A DNA stretch of 64,000 nt from Eustoma russellianum (Eukaryota; Streptophyta; Magnoliopsida; Gentianales; Gentianaceae): contig AP025055.1 of assembly GCA_036186865.1 (NCBI GenBank), positions 29,369,870-29,433,869 on the forward strand, in the 5' to 3' direction. The translations under genes and the position numbers were made by a program. The notes under the pieces were generated by a model. The model did not search any database, was not told the origin of the DNA, and saw only the letters and a list, made by a program, of their open reading frames with translations. Numbering within the stretch: the stretch's first letter is position 1; every line of letters begins with the position of its first letter. Shown in pieces: positions 1 to 9,230 of this stretch.

Positions 1-164
1 TGTTCAACTGCTCCAGCATCAATCACACCTTGCGAACTAAGCATCTCATTCATCAATTCAGACCTTCATCCACCTTGGCTACACATTTTTCATCATCAAC
101 GCACCTCTTCCTCACACTGGTGTCCGACCTTCCTAACCCTTCAAGATGATCCAAACTTTCAACA
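1..164 (-). repeat. 3' LTR of element 1, truncated by window edge
   Basis: These bases match 5430-5593 exactly over 164 bp. On the minus strand the LTR starts TGTTGAAAG directly after the polypurine tract. The pol reading frame continues about 37 codons into it and stops at 53-55. Confidence 0.95.
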
Positions 165-3100
165 CCCCCCCTCAAGCATTGCTTGCCATAAATGTTACAG
201 ACACCAAGCTTCAACATCAACTCTATCATACGTCTACTGTCTAGAGCCTTGGTGAATATATCAGCCAGCTGGAATTGAGTTTTTACGGGCATCAACTTTA
301 CAATTTTGTTTTGAACTTTCTCCCTAACAATATGGCAATCAATCTCTATATGCTTAGTACGCTCATGAAATACTGGATTCTCCGCAATGTACAAAGCACT
401 TTTACTATCACAGAACATCTCTACAGGCTCTTGACAATTCAAGCCCAGATCCTTGCTCAAATAAATCAACCATTGTACCTCACAAACTGCAGACGCCATA
501 GCTCTATACTCTGCTTCTGCGGATGAACGTGAAACTGTGGTCTGCTTCTTAGCTCTCCAAGATACCAAAGCTTCTCCTAAGAACACACAATATCCAGAAA
601 TGGACCTCCTAGTCTCACTACACCCAGCCCAATCAGAGTCCACAAAGGCTCTTAACCTCATGTCACCTATACTAGGAAACAAGAGCCCTTGGCCCACTGT
701 TCCTTTGAGATACCTCAACACTCTATGTGCAGCCTTCAGATGGTTAACCGTCGGACAGTCCAGGAACTGACTAAGCTGTTGTACACTGAAGGAGATATCC
801 GGTCTAGTGATAGTGAGATAGATCAACCTTCCAATGAGCCTCCTGTAAGTATATACATCTTCAAACGGATCTGAATCATTGTGAGCCAGCTTAAGGTGAA
901 TCTCCATAGGGCTGACAGCAGGTTTACAATCCATGAAACCAGTTTCCTCCAATAGCTCTATCGTGTATTTCCTCTGGTTTATCAACATACCCCTGTGAGA
1001 TCTAGCAACTTCAATGCCCAAGAAGAATTTTAAATCCCCCAGATTCTTAATTTTAAACTCCTTATGTAGAGCTCCTTTGATCCACTCAATTGCTTGCAGA
1101 TCCTCACAGGCTATTATCAGATCGTCCACATAAACCAGAAGCACCAATAATGACCCTTTGCATCTCTTTGTAAACAATGTGTAGTCATTTCTAGACTGCA
1201 AAAACCCCATAGACTCCAGAAACGCTGTCAATCTAGCATTCCACTCTCTACTGGCTTGTTTCAAGCCATAGAGAGACCTGTTCAGCTTGCAAACCAAACC
1301 ATCCCGTGGCAACTCCAACCCCTCAGGTGCCTGCATATATATTTCTTCATGCAACTCCCCATGAAGAAATGCATTGTTCACATCCAATTGATGCACATGC
1401 CATTTTTCCTTTGCTGCCATAGCCAACAGCATCCTTAATGTACTCATTTTAGCAACAGGTGAAAAAGTGTCCTGATAGTCCACACCCAGCTGTTGCGTAT
1501 AGCCTTTTGCCACTAGCCTGGCCTTATACCTTTCCACAGATCCATCAGCCTTATGCTTCACCTTGTACACCCACTTACATCCAATAGCTTTCTTTCCAGG
1601 TGGCAGCATAGTCAGCGTCCAGGTTTTGTTATCTTGTAGTGCAGATAACTCAGTCTCCATTGCCTTTTGCCACTCAACACAGTCAGCTGCCTCTGCATAA
1701 GTTTTAGGCTCTGTATGTGCACTAATATTTAAAACATATGCTTTGAATTTTGGTGACAACAGATCATAGGAAAGATATCTGTAAAGAGGATGTGGAGAAG
1801 TATGAGGAGATTGAGACACGTGACTGGTCACTTGGCTGCAGTGATATTGTTGCAGATATGAGGGAGGACGTTTAACTCTAGAGGGTCTGGCTAAAGGCAA
1901 TTGTATATTAATTGACTTGATGGGGATGACTTCTGAAGTTTCAAGATGATGACTGTTGCCATCATCAATATGCACTGGTGTTGAGGATTGACTTGGCTGA
2001 TGAGGTAAAGTGTCAGATATAGTCTCATGGAAAGATGTCTGGTTTGGTAATTGGGAATTCACTGGAGAGAATTGATTTAGATGCTGAGCTGAAGATGTAT
2101 GATTAGTTTGCTGTACTGAAGAATTGGATGATGACGACTGATTTGGCTGCTGGGCTGAAGGGGTATGACTTGGCTGATGAGCTGGAGAGTTAGCTGAAGG
2201 GGTATGATTTGGCAGATGAGCTGGGGAGTTAGCTGAAAAATAGTGACTTGGTTCAGTGTTTGAAAAACTGACTGGATGTATAGGCCCCCTAGATGTGACA
2301 GTGGGTGAAGGATGAAGGTCAGTGTCACAGCTAGGTGTTGGCATTAGGGAAGAAGGAGATGGGGCAGAAGAGAAAGGAAAGGTTGACTCATTAAAAATGA
2401 CGTCTCTGGAGATAAAAACATCTTTGGAAATGAGGTCTTGCAGGATGTAACCTTTTACATTGTGAGACATGCCAAGGAAGACACTCTGTCTAGCTCTAGG
2501 ACTCAACTTGTCCTTGTGTGGTAATGTGACTGTAGCATAGCAAAGGCACCCAAAGACTTTGAGTAAATCATATGAAGGGGCATGTCTGTAAAGGACCTCA
2601 TAGGGTGTTTTCTGATTTAACAAGGGAGTGGGTGTTATGTTTATCAAATATACAGCATGCTGTACGCAAAATCCCCAGTAAGAGCTGGGAAGATGGGACT
2701 GAAGTTTTAAGGCTCGGGCTACGTTCAATATGTGCTGGTGTTTTCTTTCAACAATTCCATTTTGTTGGGGGGTGTACACACAGGTAGTTTGGTGTATGAT
2801 GCCTTTGGAAGAGAAAAAGGCATCCATTTTGAATTCATTGCCATTGTCAGTTCTGATAATTTTGATATTTGCATTGAACTGCACATGAGCATAATTCCAG
2901 AAACTTTCAATAACATTTCTAGTTTCTGATTTAGTTTTCATCAAGTATATCCAACAATATCTGCTACAGTCATCTACAATGGTAAGAAAGTAACGTTGCT
3001 GGTACATGGTGGGGTGTCTATATGGACCCCAGATATCAATGTGAAGAAGAGAAAAAATAGCCGAAGAAACAGATTGAGAAACAGGAAAGGGGAGTCTCTT

Positions 3101-4201
3101 TTGCTTGGATAAGGGACAGATTGGACATGATTCAGGGTTGAAAGCAGCATCCACAGATGGATTTCCTTTTCTGATCTGCTTCAGCCTTGGCAATGATTGA
3201 TGCCCAAGTCTGGAGTGCCAAAGAAAAGATGTGAGGGAAGACACTGCACACGCTTGCCAGGATTTGGAAGGAGACATGTTATTCTGAGGTGGTTCAAGTA
3301 AATGATATAAACCTTGGGACACTCTAGCTGAACCAATCATCTTCTTGTTCAAGTGGTCCTGAATATAACACATGCTAGAGTGAAAAACCAGATCAATGTC
3401 ACCAGTCATAGTGAGTTTACTTAGAGACAACAGATTAAAACTGAAGGAAGGTATATGCAAAACCCCATACAAAGTAAGATTAGGAAGTACAGCCACTGAA
3501 CCGACATGTTTAACTGTAACTGATAGATTGTTTGGCAATTTAACAGACATACCAAGAGCAGGCTGATAAGATTCAAAGAGAGAGAGAGAGCAACAAATAT
3601 GATCCGTGGCACCAGAATCCAATATCCATACGTTAGAAGCATTAGACAATACATTACCTTTCAACTTACCAGAGTTGCTCACTTGCTGAGCTGACAAAAC
3701 CATAGGCTGATTCTTCACCATCCCCGTAGCATTTGAACTCATCAAGCTTCCTTTGTCCTTATGCTCATTCAACAAGTTAATCAGCTGAGCATATTGCTCC
3801 TGAGTAAGTGAAGGCATTGGAGCCACATTATCACTCACAGCATCATTAGTCTGGCAAATATCGTACTCAGACTGTCCACAAACAGAAGTGTCTGGAGGCA
3901 TCCCAGCCTCTCCATCCACACAATTCACCTGTCCTTTTCCCTTATATCCTGGAGGGAAGCCATGCTTCCTATAACATCTGTCCACTGTGTGTCCCACCAT
4001 ATTACAAAAAGGTGCACACAGGAGCCTTAGGATTACAACCAGATCTCTGGTTCTGGAAATCCTTCTTAAAACCTCTCCCAGCAGACCTCTGCCACCCAAC
4101 GTTTGAACTGTCTGGCCTAACTCCATAGTTACCTTGTCTGGACATGCCACTAGTATTAAGTACAACAGACGGATTATTTGAAAATTGATTACGACCTCCA
4201 C
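53..4201 (-). CDS. Copia polyprotein (zinc knuckle, protease, integrase, RT, RNase H)
   Basis: The 1382-codon frame carries all copia pol modules, needed for proteolysis, cDNA synthesis and integration. It has a CX2CX4HX4C-type knuckle (CNMVGHTVDRC, about residue 67), and the protease motif LDSGATDH near 197. The GAG-pre-integrase HHCC zinc region is near 330-365. The integrase catalytic residues sit in DIWGPY, RTDNGNEF and ERKHQ (about 393, 453, 488). In RT they are QLDVNNAF and YVDD (about 947 and 1025), and in RNase H FVDSDWAG, SSAEAEYRA and CDSKSAL (about 1187 onward). Every catalytic motif looks intact. The first ~65 residues are out-of-frame gag read-through; the real frame is entered at the zinc knuckle, where a one-base insertion separates it from gag. 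Confidence 0.93.
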   Translation of the reverse strand: MEVVINFQIIRLLYLILVACPDKVTMELGQTVQTLGGRGLLGEVLRRISRTRDLVVILRLLCAPFCNMVGHTVDRCYRKHGFPPGYKGKGQVNCVDGEAGMPPDTSVCGQSEYDICQTNDAVSDNVAPMPSLTQEQYAQLINLLNEHKDKGSLMSSNATGMVKNQPMVLSAQQVSNSGKLKGNVLSNASNVWILDSGATDHICCSLSLFESYQPALGMSVKLPNNLSVTVKHVGSVAVLPNLTLYGVLHIPSFSFNLLSLSKLTMTGDIDLVFHSSMCYIQDHLNKKMIGSARVSQGLYHLLEPPQNNMSPSKSWQACAVSSLTSFLWHSRLGHQSLPRLKQIRKGNPSVDAAFNPESCPICPLSKQKRLPFPVSQSVSSAIFSLLHIDIWGPYRHPTMYQQRYFLTIVDDCSRYCWIYLMKTKSETRNVIESFWNYAHVQFNANIKIIRTDNGNEFKMDAFFSSKGIIHQTTCVYTPQQNGIVERKHQHILNVARALKLQSHLPSSYWGFCVQHAVYLINITPTPLLNQKTPYEVLYRHAPSYDLLKVFGCLCYATVTLPHKDKLSPRARQSVFLGMSHNVKGYILQDLISKDVFISRDVIFNESTFPFSSAPSPSSLMPTPSCDTDLHPSPTVTSRGPIHPVSFSNTEPSHYFSANSPAHLPNHTPSANSPAHQPSHTPSAQQPNQSSSSNSSVQQTNHTSSAQHLNQFSPVNSQLPNQTSFHETISDTLPHQPSQSSTPVHIDDGNSHHLETSEVIPIKSINIQLPLARPSRVKRPPSYLQQYHCSQVTSHVSQSPHTSPHPLYRYLSYDLLSPKFKAYVLNISAHTEPKTYAEAADCVEWQKAMETELSALQDNKTWTLTMLPPGKKAIGCKWVYKVKHKADGSVERYKARLVAKGYTQQLGVDYQDTFSPVAKMSTLRMLLAMAAKEKWHVHQLDVNNAFLHGELHEEIYMQAPEGLELPRDGLVCKLNRSLYGLKQASREWNARLTAFLESMGFLQSRNDYTLFTKRCKGSLLVLLVYVDDLIIACEDLQAIEWIKGALHKEFKIKNLGDLKFFLGIEVARSHRGMLINQRKYTIELLEETGFMDCKPAVSPMEIHLKLAHNDSDPFEDVYTYRRLIGRLIYLTITRPDISFSVQQLSQFLDCPTVNHLKAAHRVLRYLKGTVGQGLLFPSIGDMRLRAFVDSDWAGCSETRRSISGYCVFLGEALVSWRAKKQTTVSRSSAEAEYRAMASAVCEVQWLIYLSKDLGLNCQEPVEMFCDSKSALYIAENPVFHERTKHIEIDCHIVREKVQNKIVKLMPVKTQFQLADIFTKALDSRRMIELMLKLGVCNIYGKQCLRGGVESLDHLEGLGRSDTSVRKRCVDDEKCVAKVDEGLN
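165..173 (-). other. Polypurine tract of element 1
   Basis: On the minus strand this reads GAGGGGGGG, immediately 5' of the LTR start TGTTG. It is the expected plus-strand priming site. It also codes for the L-R-G-G part of the pol C-terminus, because the frame is open across it. Confidence 0.85.
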
Positions 4202-4946
4202 AGTAATGCAGCTTTCTCTCCAACTTTACTGCCATAGAAAACGTTGTTTTCAAGTCTGGCAGTGGACTGGACAGTAATACCTGTGACTTCACGGGTTCAT
4301 ATTCATCATTCAAACCTTTTATGAACCTAATTACATGATCATCCTCTATAAACTTGTTAATTTGACTTGACATGTTGCAAGTGCACCTATTACATACACA
4401 GTTAGGGATTGCTCTCAACACCATAAGCTCTTCCCAAAGAACCTTAAGTTTGGTGTAATATTCCGTCACAGAGCAATCCTCCTGCTTCGTAGCATAGAAT
4501 TGCTCCTGCAAGTCAGACAGTCTAAACACATCCGCGTTACCATACCTATGCTTCAAATCATTCCAGATATCTAACGCATTATCAAACCACATCACACTTT
4601 GACCAATAGAAGGTGTAACAGAATTAACAATCCATGAGGCTACCATATTATTCGCCTTGGTCCAGGCAGCAAACTTCCGACTAGTCTCCATAGGTTTCAG
4701 GATGTTACCTGTGATGAATCCAACTTTATTTTTTGATTCCAATGCTCTGCGAAACGTCCTACTCCATCCGTGATAATTGTTTCCATCCAGAAGTGGTTGA
4801 ACCAACACCAAGGAGGGGTTATCTCCAGGGTGAATGTACAGAGGATCCTCCGAAGGATCCAACGCAGTAGATCCTGCATTAGCAGGAGATTGATTCGAAC
4901 TACCTGGCGAACTCTGATTTGAAGTCATGAAAGTGCCAAAGTTCAT
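4002..4946 (-). CDS. Copia gag (N-terminal part of broken gag-pol)
   Basis: 314 codons starting MNFGTFMTSN, 23 bp downstream of the primer-binding site. It contains the plant copia gag core (LDGNNYHGWSRTFRRALE near residue 54) that builds the virus-like particle. In element 2 the same protein continues unbroken into the knuckle and pol. Here the frame stops at 4002-4004, after the residues APVCTFL, because a run of five A at 4006-4010 (four in element 2) shifts it by one base. I read this as a slippage mutation rather than programmed frameshifting, because the sister copy is a single frame. Confidence 0.88.
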   Translation of the reverse strand: MNFGTFMTSNQSSPGSSNQSPANAGSTALDPSEDPLYIHPGDNPSLVLVQPLLDGNNYHGWSRTFRRALESKNKVGFITGNILKPMETSRKFAAWTKANNMVASWIVNSVTPSIGQSVMWFDNALDIWNDLKHRYGNADVFRLSDLQEQFYATKQEDCSVTEYYTKLKVLWEELMVLRAIPNCVCNRCTCNMSSQINKFIEDDHVIRFIKGLNDEYEPVKSQVLLSSPLPDLKTTFSMAVKLERKLHYCGGRNQFSNNPSVVLNTSGMSRQGNYGVRPDSSNVGWQRSAGRGFKKDFQNQRSGCNPKAPVCTFL

Positions 4947-4968
4947 TGATCAAGCAGCGAAGACGATA

Positions 4969-4981
4969 GGCTCTGATACCA
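4969..4981 (-). other. Primer-binding site, initiator-Met tRNA
   Basis: The minus strand reads TGGTATCAGAGCC, the standard complement of the plant initiator methionine tRNA 3' end, 2 nt inside the 5' LTR terminus (...TTTTTTCA-CA). Confidence 0.93.
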
Positions 4982-4983
4982 TG

Positions 4984-5593
4984 TGAAAAAACTAGAAGAA
5001 ACACTCAATTGTGGCAGCACAAGCAGAACACAAACAAATTGCACATTTCAACACTCATGTTCTGATCATCAAGCGATCAACGAAACAAAACGAAAGGAAA
5101 AAGAGCAACAGTTAGCTGCCATTGCGAAAGAGAGAATTTGGAGAGAAAATGAGGAGAGTAACCGCTCCTTCTTATTCGATAATACTGGAAAGCTTGCAAC
5201 GAGCAAGCTCTTATACCGGGAGGAAGAAGAACAGAAAAACATTTAACTGAAATGCTGAAATTACAAAAAAACCCTTCTAACTAACTTCTATTCAGTAATG
5301 CAATTAAGGGTAAAATGGTCAATCCACAGCCCCATTCAAGTTTCCCGCCTGCTGCTTCTCTTCTTCATCAACTCTTTCCCCCAACCTTCAAACACCCAGG
5401 TGTTTGATCCAGAATTCTCCCCTCCAAAATGTTCAACTGCTCCAGCATCAATCACACCTTGCGAACTAAGCATCTCATTCATCAATTCAGACCTTCATCC
5501 ACCTTGGCTACACATTTTTCATCATCAACGCACCTCTTCCTCACACTGGTGTCCGACCTTCCTAACCCTTCAAGATGATCCAAACTTTCAACA
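4984..5593 (-). repeat. 5' LTR of element 1 (610 bp)
   Basis: On the minus strand it starts TGTTGAAAG and ends TTTTTTCA, next to the primer-binding site. The 3' 164 bp (plus-strand sense) repeat at 1-164. A possible TATA element (GGTATAAGAG, minus) lies around 5211-5220. Confidence 0.92.
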
Positions 5594-7427
5594 ACATATC
5601 CCCTCAATAAAAAAGACAACCAAATGTTGGCACTAATCAATTAAACCTTCCGCGGATACACCCAAAAGAGCCAGATAAGGGTGAAACTCAGAGATACAAG
5701 TATACAACTCATTAGAAGCCTAAATGGCAGGACTAAAAAACTTACATAAGCAGCACAACATACTAAAACTTAGAAGCAGAAAACAAGAAAGTGGATAGGA
5801 ACCACCACCACCACCACCCCTCCGCCTACCCCCACACCCAAAAGAAAAAGAAAAATATAAATGAAAGGAAAGGAGAACATGTAGCGCGACCAAACACCTA
5901 ATCTGATTTCAGTCAGAACCAAGTTTAATCAAAAGATATTACAACCTCCACTCGACCATCCCAACATGACAAAACCATCCAAGAGTTTAGAAATATTTGC
6001 ACCCCAAGCAAAAGCACTACATGAAAAGATACAGGAGGCAAATAGCATTGAACTAAATAAGATGATTAATAAAGCTAGGATAAGACATGACCTAAGTTAG
6101 ACAGGTACCTTATTTTAACATGGAATAATGTAAAAAAAGAAAACATCAGGTTGTCTATATTTACAATACATTCAATCATATGAACTGAGAGAGCAACTTT
6201 TAACACACAAATTCTCCAGTTAATATATTATAAATAAATCAGTGGCTGAGATTTTGTTATGTTCAACCTGTAACCACTTCTATGAAGTTAACTACTAACA
6301 AAGTCAAGTTAACAAATAGAATTGCTGGAGTAGTTATCTATCAATAAAGTTAATCAATAAAGGTTTCCAATACAACCTGCCAGACCAAATGGCCAAAAAG
6401 CACCACTATAAACTTCATCAAGACTTTTTTTTTTTGTAATTAACTTCAGCAAGACAACCACAGTGTGGCGCAGAAACATCAGAGCAACAGTCAACAAGGA
6501 CTCAAAGTGTATGTCATCTCAATTCTAATTCTTGGATTTGAGTCTTACAATCTTCTCCAGGTCTATCGTCCAAGAAAAACTACAAGCAGTATTAATTAAT
6601 TTATTAAAAGTATGTCACAGATTAGTCCTCCTGTTCCAGCAATTTCATCAGATTCCTAGTATAACAAAGCCCTTATAGCGCTTCACAAAGACTCGTGGGA
6701 GGGGATAATTTTTCCTTTTTAGGGCATAACAGCTTTGTGAATCTAACCAACTACTTAAATGTTTAAAAGAAATAATGAAAAGATACTGCTGCAGCAGTAA
6801 ACATGTTATCTTTTACTTTTTTTTTCTTTCTTTTTCTTTTTTCTTGGCCCCTGCAGAAAGTAATTTCATGAATGAGTGCCCATACTTGCCAAAAAAGTAT
6901 GCTTCCTGTGCAAGGGTGGTTAATAATTACCAGTCTTCCAGTCAAAGTCACTTCGATATAGGGCAACCCTGAGGCATTATCCCCACACACCCCAGTTTAC
7001 TCAATACATGTCAAGGAAGTCCAGAATCTGAAGTTGACAAGCACATGCAGTAGAAGCACAATATTCTCTTCAGAAATAATTCATTACTACTATTTCTGCA
7101 TGTATGCTCTATGGATTTCCACCTAGTCTTTCAATAGATTTCCACCTAGTCTTTCAACAACCAAATTGAAATCCAAGAAGTTTATGAACTAACAAGCCCA
7201 AAGCCAAAAGTCATTACACCAAAAGACACCCACAATGACAAAAGATGACTTCGCATAATTCCAAAACATGAGCCTAAAACTATCCACAACCGCTTGCCCG
7301 GAGTTTGTTCTGGGGTTGGTCTCTATAGGTCGGAGCCTTGCTGGTCTGAGGCTGAGTGAGAGGGAGAAAACGATTGAGTGAGGTCCTGTAATTAGATCCA
7401 TTTCGAGAGCCCGTCCAACCAGCCCAC
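5594..7427. other. Non-element DNA between copia elements 1 and 2
   Basis: I see no convincing gene here. It contains a short (ACC)n run near 5810, homopolymer T and CT tracts near 6425 and 6815-6840, and a local direct duplication of about 23 bp (gatttccacctagtctttca) at 7115-7160. Composition is ordinary plant intergenic or intronic. Once element 2 is removed, it continues at 13147. Confidence 0.6.
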
Positions 7428-7432
7428 AATTC
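7428..7432. repeat. TSD of element 2, left copy (aattc)
   Basis: aattc here matches aattc at 13142-13146, directly outside the two LTR ends. Confidence 0.85.
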
Positions 7433-7989
7433 TATGAAAAAAGCTTCTAATAGCAGTCGCGAACACGAATTCGAACCAACACTAGACACAATTCAGTAGT
7501 GTATCGAATACAAAACCAAATTGCAGCAGTAATTTGTGATGATGAAGCATGAGAATGAAGCTGAAGAATGAGGAGAGAAAAAAACGGTTATAGGAACAAC
7601 CAGAAAAAGGGGGGAAGGCTCAGCTCACGAGCTAACTGCCTTCCCGCGTCTATTTATTGTTCAAATAGATGGCCAAATTACAAACATGCCCCTAACTCAA
7701 TTCAACAACAGTAATGTCTTTAAGGGTATAACGGTCCAATCTTATATCTCCTGCTACCTTCTCCCTCAATGGTTCAAGTAGCACTTCAGTCGAACACTCC
7801 ACACAGCTCACCAAAGCTTCTCGATCAATGAACTTGGATGTGCTTCTCACGCCTATGCTGCTAACTTCTTTCACTTCACCTCTAACGTACTGCTTTATAC
7901 TACCACCTTCGTTTGCAATCAAGAATTGCATCAAACACATTCAACATCCTTTAGTTGTATCAGCACTGGAATCACCACCATCTTCAACA
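7433..7989 (-). repeat. 3' LTR of element 2 (557 bp)
   Basis: Pairs with 12585-13141. On the minus strand it starts TGTTGAAGATGG. The TSD is regained only if the LTR includes the terminal TA (tatgaaaaaag on plus); otherwise a conventional TG...CA LTR would start at 7435. An 82-codon open stretch inside the LTR (7692-7940) is just the LTR repeated and has no recognisable protein match. Confidence 0.94.
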
Positions 7990-9230
7990 CCCCCTCGCAA
8001 GCCTTGCTTGGCATACAAATTTTTCAAGCCCAACGCTGCAGACAACTGATTAAACCTGCTCGTATCCAAGGCTTTGGTAAACATGTCCGCTAACTGAAAC
8101 TCTGTTCGAATTGGCATCAACTTCAACACACCTTCCTGCACCTTGTCACGAACAACGTGACAATCAATTTCAATATGTTTTGTCCTCTCATGAAAGACAG
8201 GATTTTCAGCAATATACACTGTACTCTTGCAATCACAAAACAACTCAACTGGTGTCTGATCATTCACTCCCAAGTCCTCCAACAGGAACAGCAGCCACTG
8301 AACCTCACATGCTACTAGTGCCATTGCTCGATACTCAGCTTCTGCTGAGGACCTTGACACAGTGGTTTGTTTTTTCGCCTTCCACGATACTAAGGCATCA
8401 CCTAAAAACACAGCATACCCCGTGATAGATCTCCTGGTATCAGCACATCCACCCCAATCAGCATCCACAAAAGCTTTCAGTCTACAATGATCACTCCTGG
8501 GAAACAACAGACCCTGACCAATGGTGCCTTTTACATACCTCAACACCCTGTGAGCAGACTTGAGATGATTCTCTGTAGGACAATCCAAGAACTGGCTCAA
8601 CTGCTGTACAGCAAACGAGATATCTGGCCTTGTAATAGTGAGATAAATGAGCTTGCCTATCAAACACCTGTACGGTGTAATGTCCGATAATAGAGCAGAA
8701 TCATTCTTACTGAGCTTTACATGAGACTGCATAGGGCTTTTGGCAGGTTTGGCATTCAGGAACCCCGTCTGTTCCAACAACTCTACTGTATACTTCCTTT
8801 GATTGATATAAAGGCCTCCTTTAGACTGTGCAACCTCAATTCCAAGAAAAAATCTGAGCCTCCCCAAATCCTTTATTTTAAATTCTTGATTAAGTGCATC
8901 TTTCACTTCTTGAATGTCCCCCTCATTGGCACATGTGACAATGATGTCGTCAACATAAACCAATAAACACATCAATGAGGATGCAGTCTGCTTCAAGAAC
9001 AAGGTGTAATCAGATTTAGACTGTCTAAAGCCCAGCCTACGCAAAAACTTAGTAAGAGTGAAGTTCCATTCCCTGCTGGCTTGCTTCAGCCCATAAAGGG
9101 ACTTTTGCAATTTACAAACCAAGCCAGGCTTAGGCAACACAATCCCCGGGGGTGGAGTCATATATATCCTCATGCAAATCACCATGTAAAAACGCGTTAT
9201 TGACATCCAATTGATGTATGTGCCAAGCAT
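7941..9230 (-). CDS. Copia RT C-terminal part and RNase H (element 2)
   Basis: This 429-codon frame carries the downstream half of pol. The RT catalytic YVDD box is near residue 93, after LYGLKQASREWN. RNase H follows with FVDADWGG near 255, SRSSAEAEYRA near 295 and CDCKSTVYIAEN. The C-terminus (LRGGVED...) is encoded across the polypurine tract and 16 codons into the 3' LTR. The true junction with the upstream frame is at the (AT)4 run at 9160-9167; residues before about 24 are an out-of-frame start. No catalytic residue is missing. Confidence 0.92.
   Translation of the reverse strand: MLGTYINWMSITRFYMVICMRIYMTPPPGIVLPKPGLVCKLQKSLYGLKQASREWNFTLTKFLRRLGFRQSKSDYTLFLKQTASSLMCLLVYVDDIIVTCANEGDIQEVKDALNQEFKIKDLGRLRFFLGIEVAQSKGGLYINQRKYTVELLEQTGFLNAKPAKSPMQSHVKLSKNDSALLSDITPYRCLIGKLIYLTITRPDISFAVQQLSQFLDCPTENHLKSAHRVLRYVKGTIGQGLLFPRSDHCRLKAFVDADWGGCADTRRSITGYAVFLGDALVSWKAKKQTTVSRSSAEAEYRAMALVACEVQWLLFLLEDLGVNDQTPVELFCDCKSTVYIAENPVFHERTKHIEIDCHVVRDKVQEGVLKLMPIRTEFQLADMFTKALDTSRFNQLSAALGLKNLYAKQGLRGGVEDGGDSSADTTKGC

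Larger units (their letters stand above)
1..5593 (-). mobile_element. Ty1/copia element 1, nearly complete, minus strand
   Basis: The order on the minus strand is 5' LTR (5593 to 4984), initiator-Met primer-binding site, gag, protease, integrase, reverse transcriptase, RNase H, polypurine tract, then a 3' LTR that runs off the left edge. Integrase before RT defines Ty1/copia. The visible 164 bp of the 3' LTR are identical to the matching part of the 5' LTR, so insertion was recent. The only coding lesion I see is a one-base homopolymer frameshift in the gag zinc knuckle. It belongs to the same family as the element at 7433-13141. The TSD partner lies outside the window; the right flank begins acata. 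Confidence 0.95.

Noticed and set aside
4002..4075. Programmed +1 frameshift between gag and pol, Ty1-like
   Set aside because: The sister element has a single gag-pol frame and one T fewer in the run; a slip mutation is simpler.
7692..7940. 82-codon frame identical at 12844-13092
   Set aside because: Again the two LTRs of element 2; overlaps the region where pol ends in another frame.
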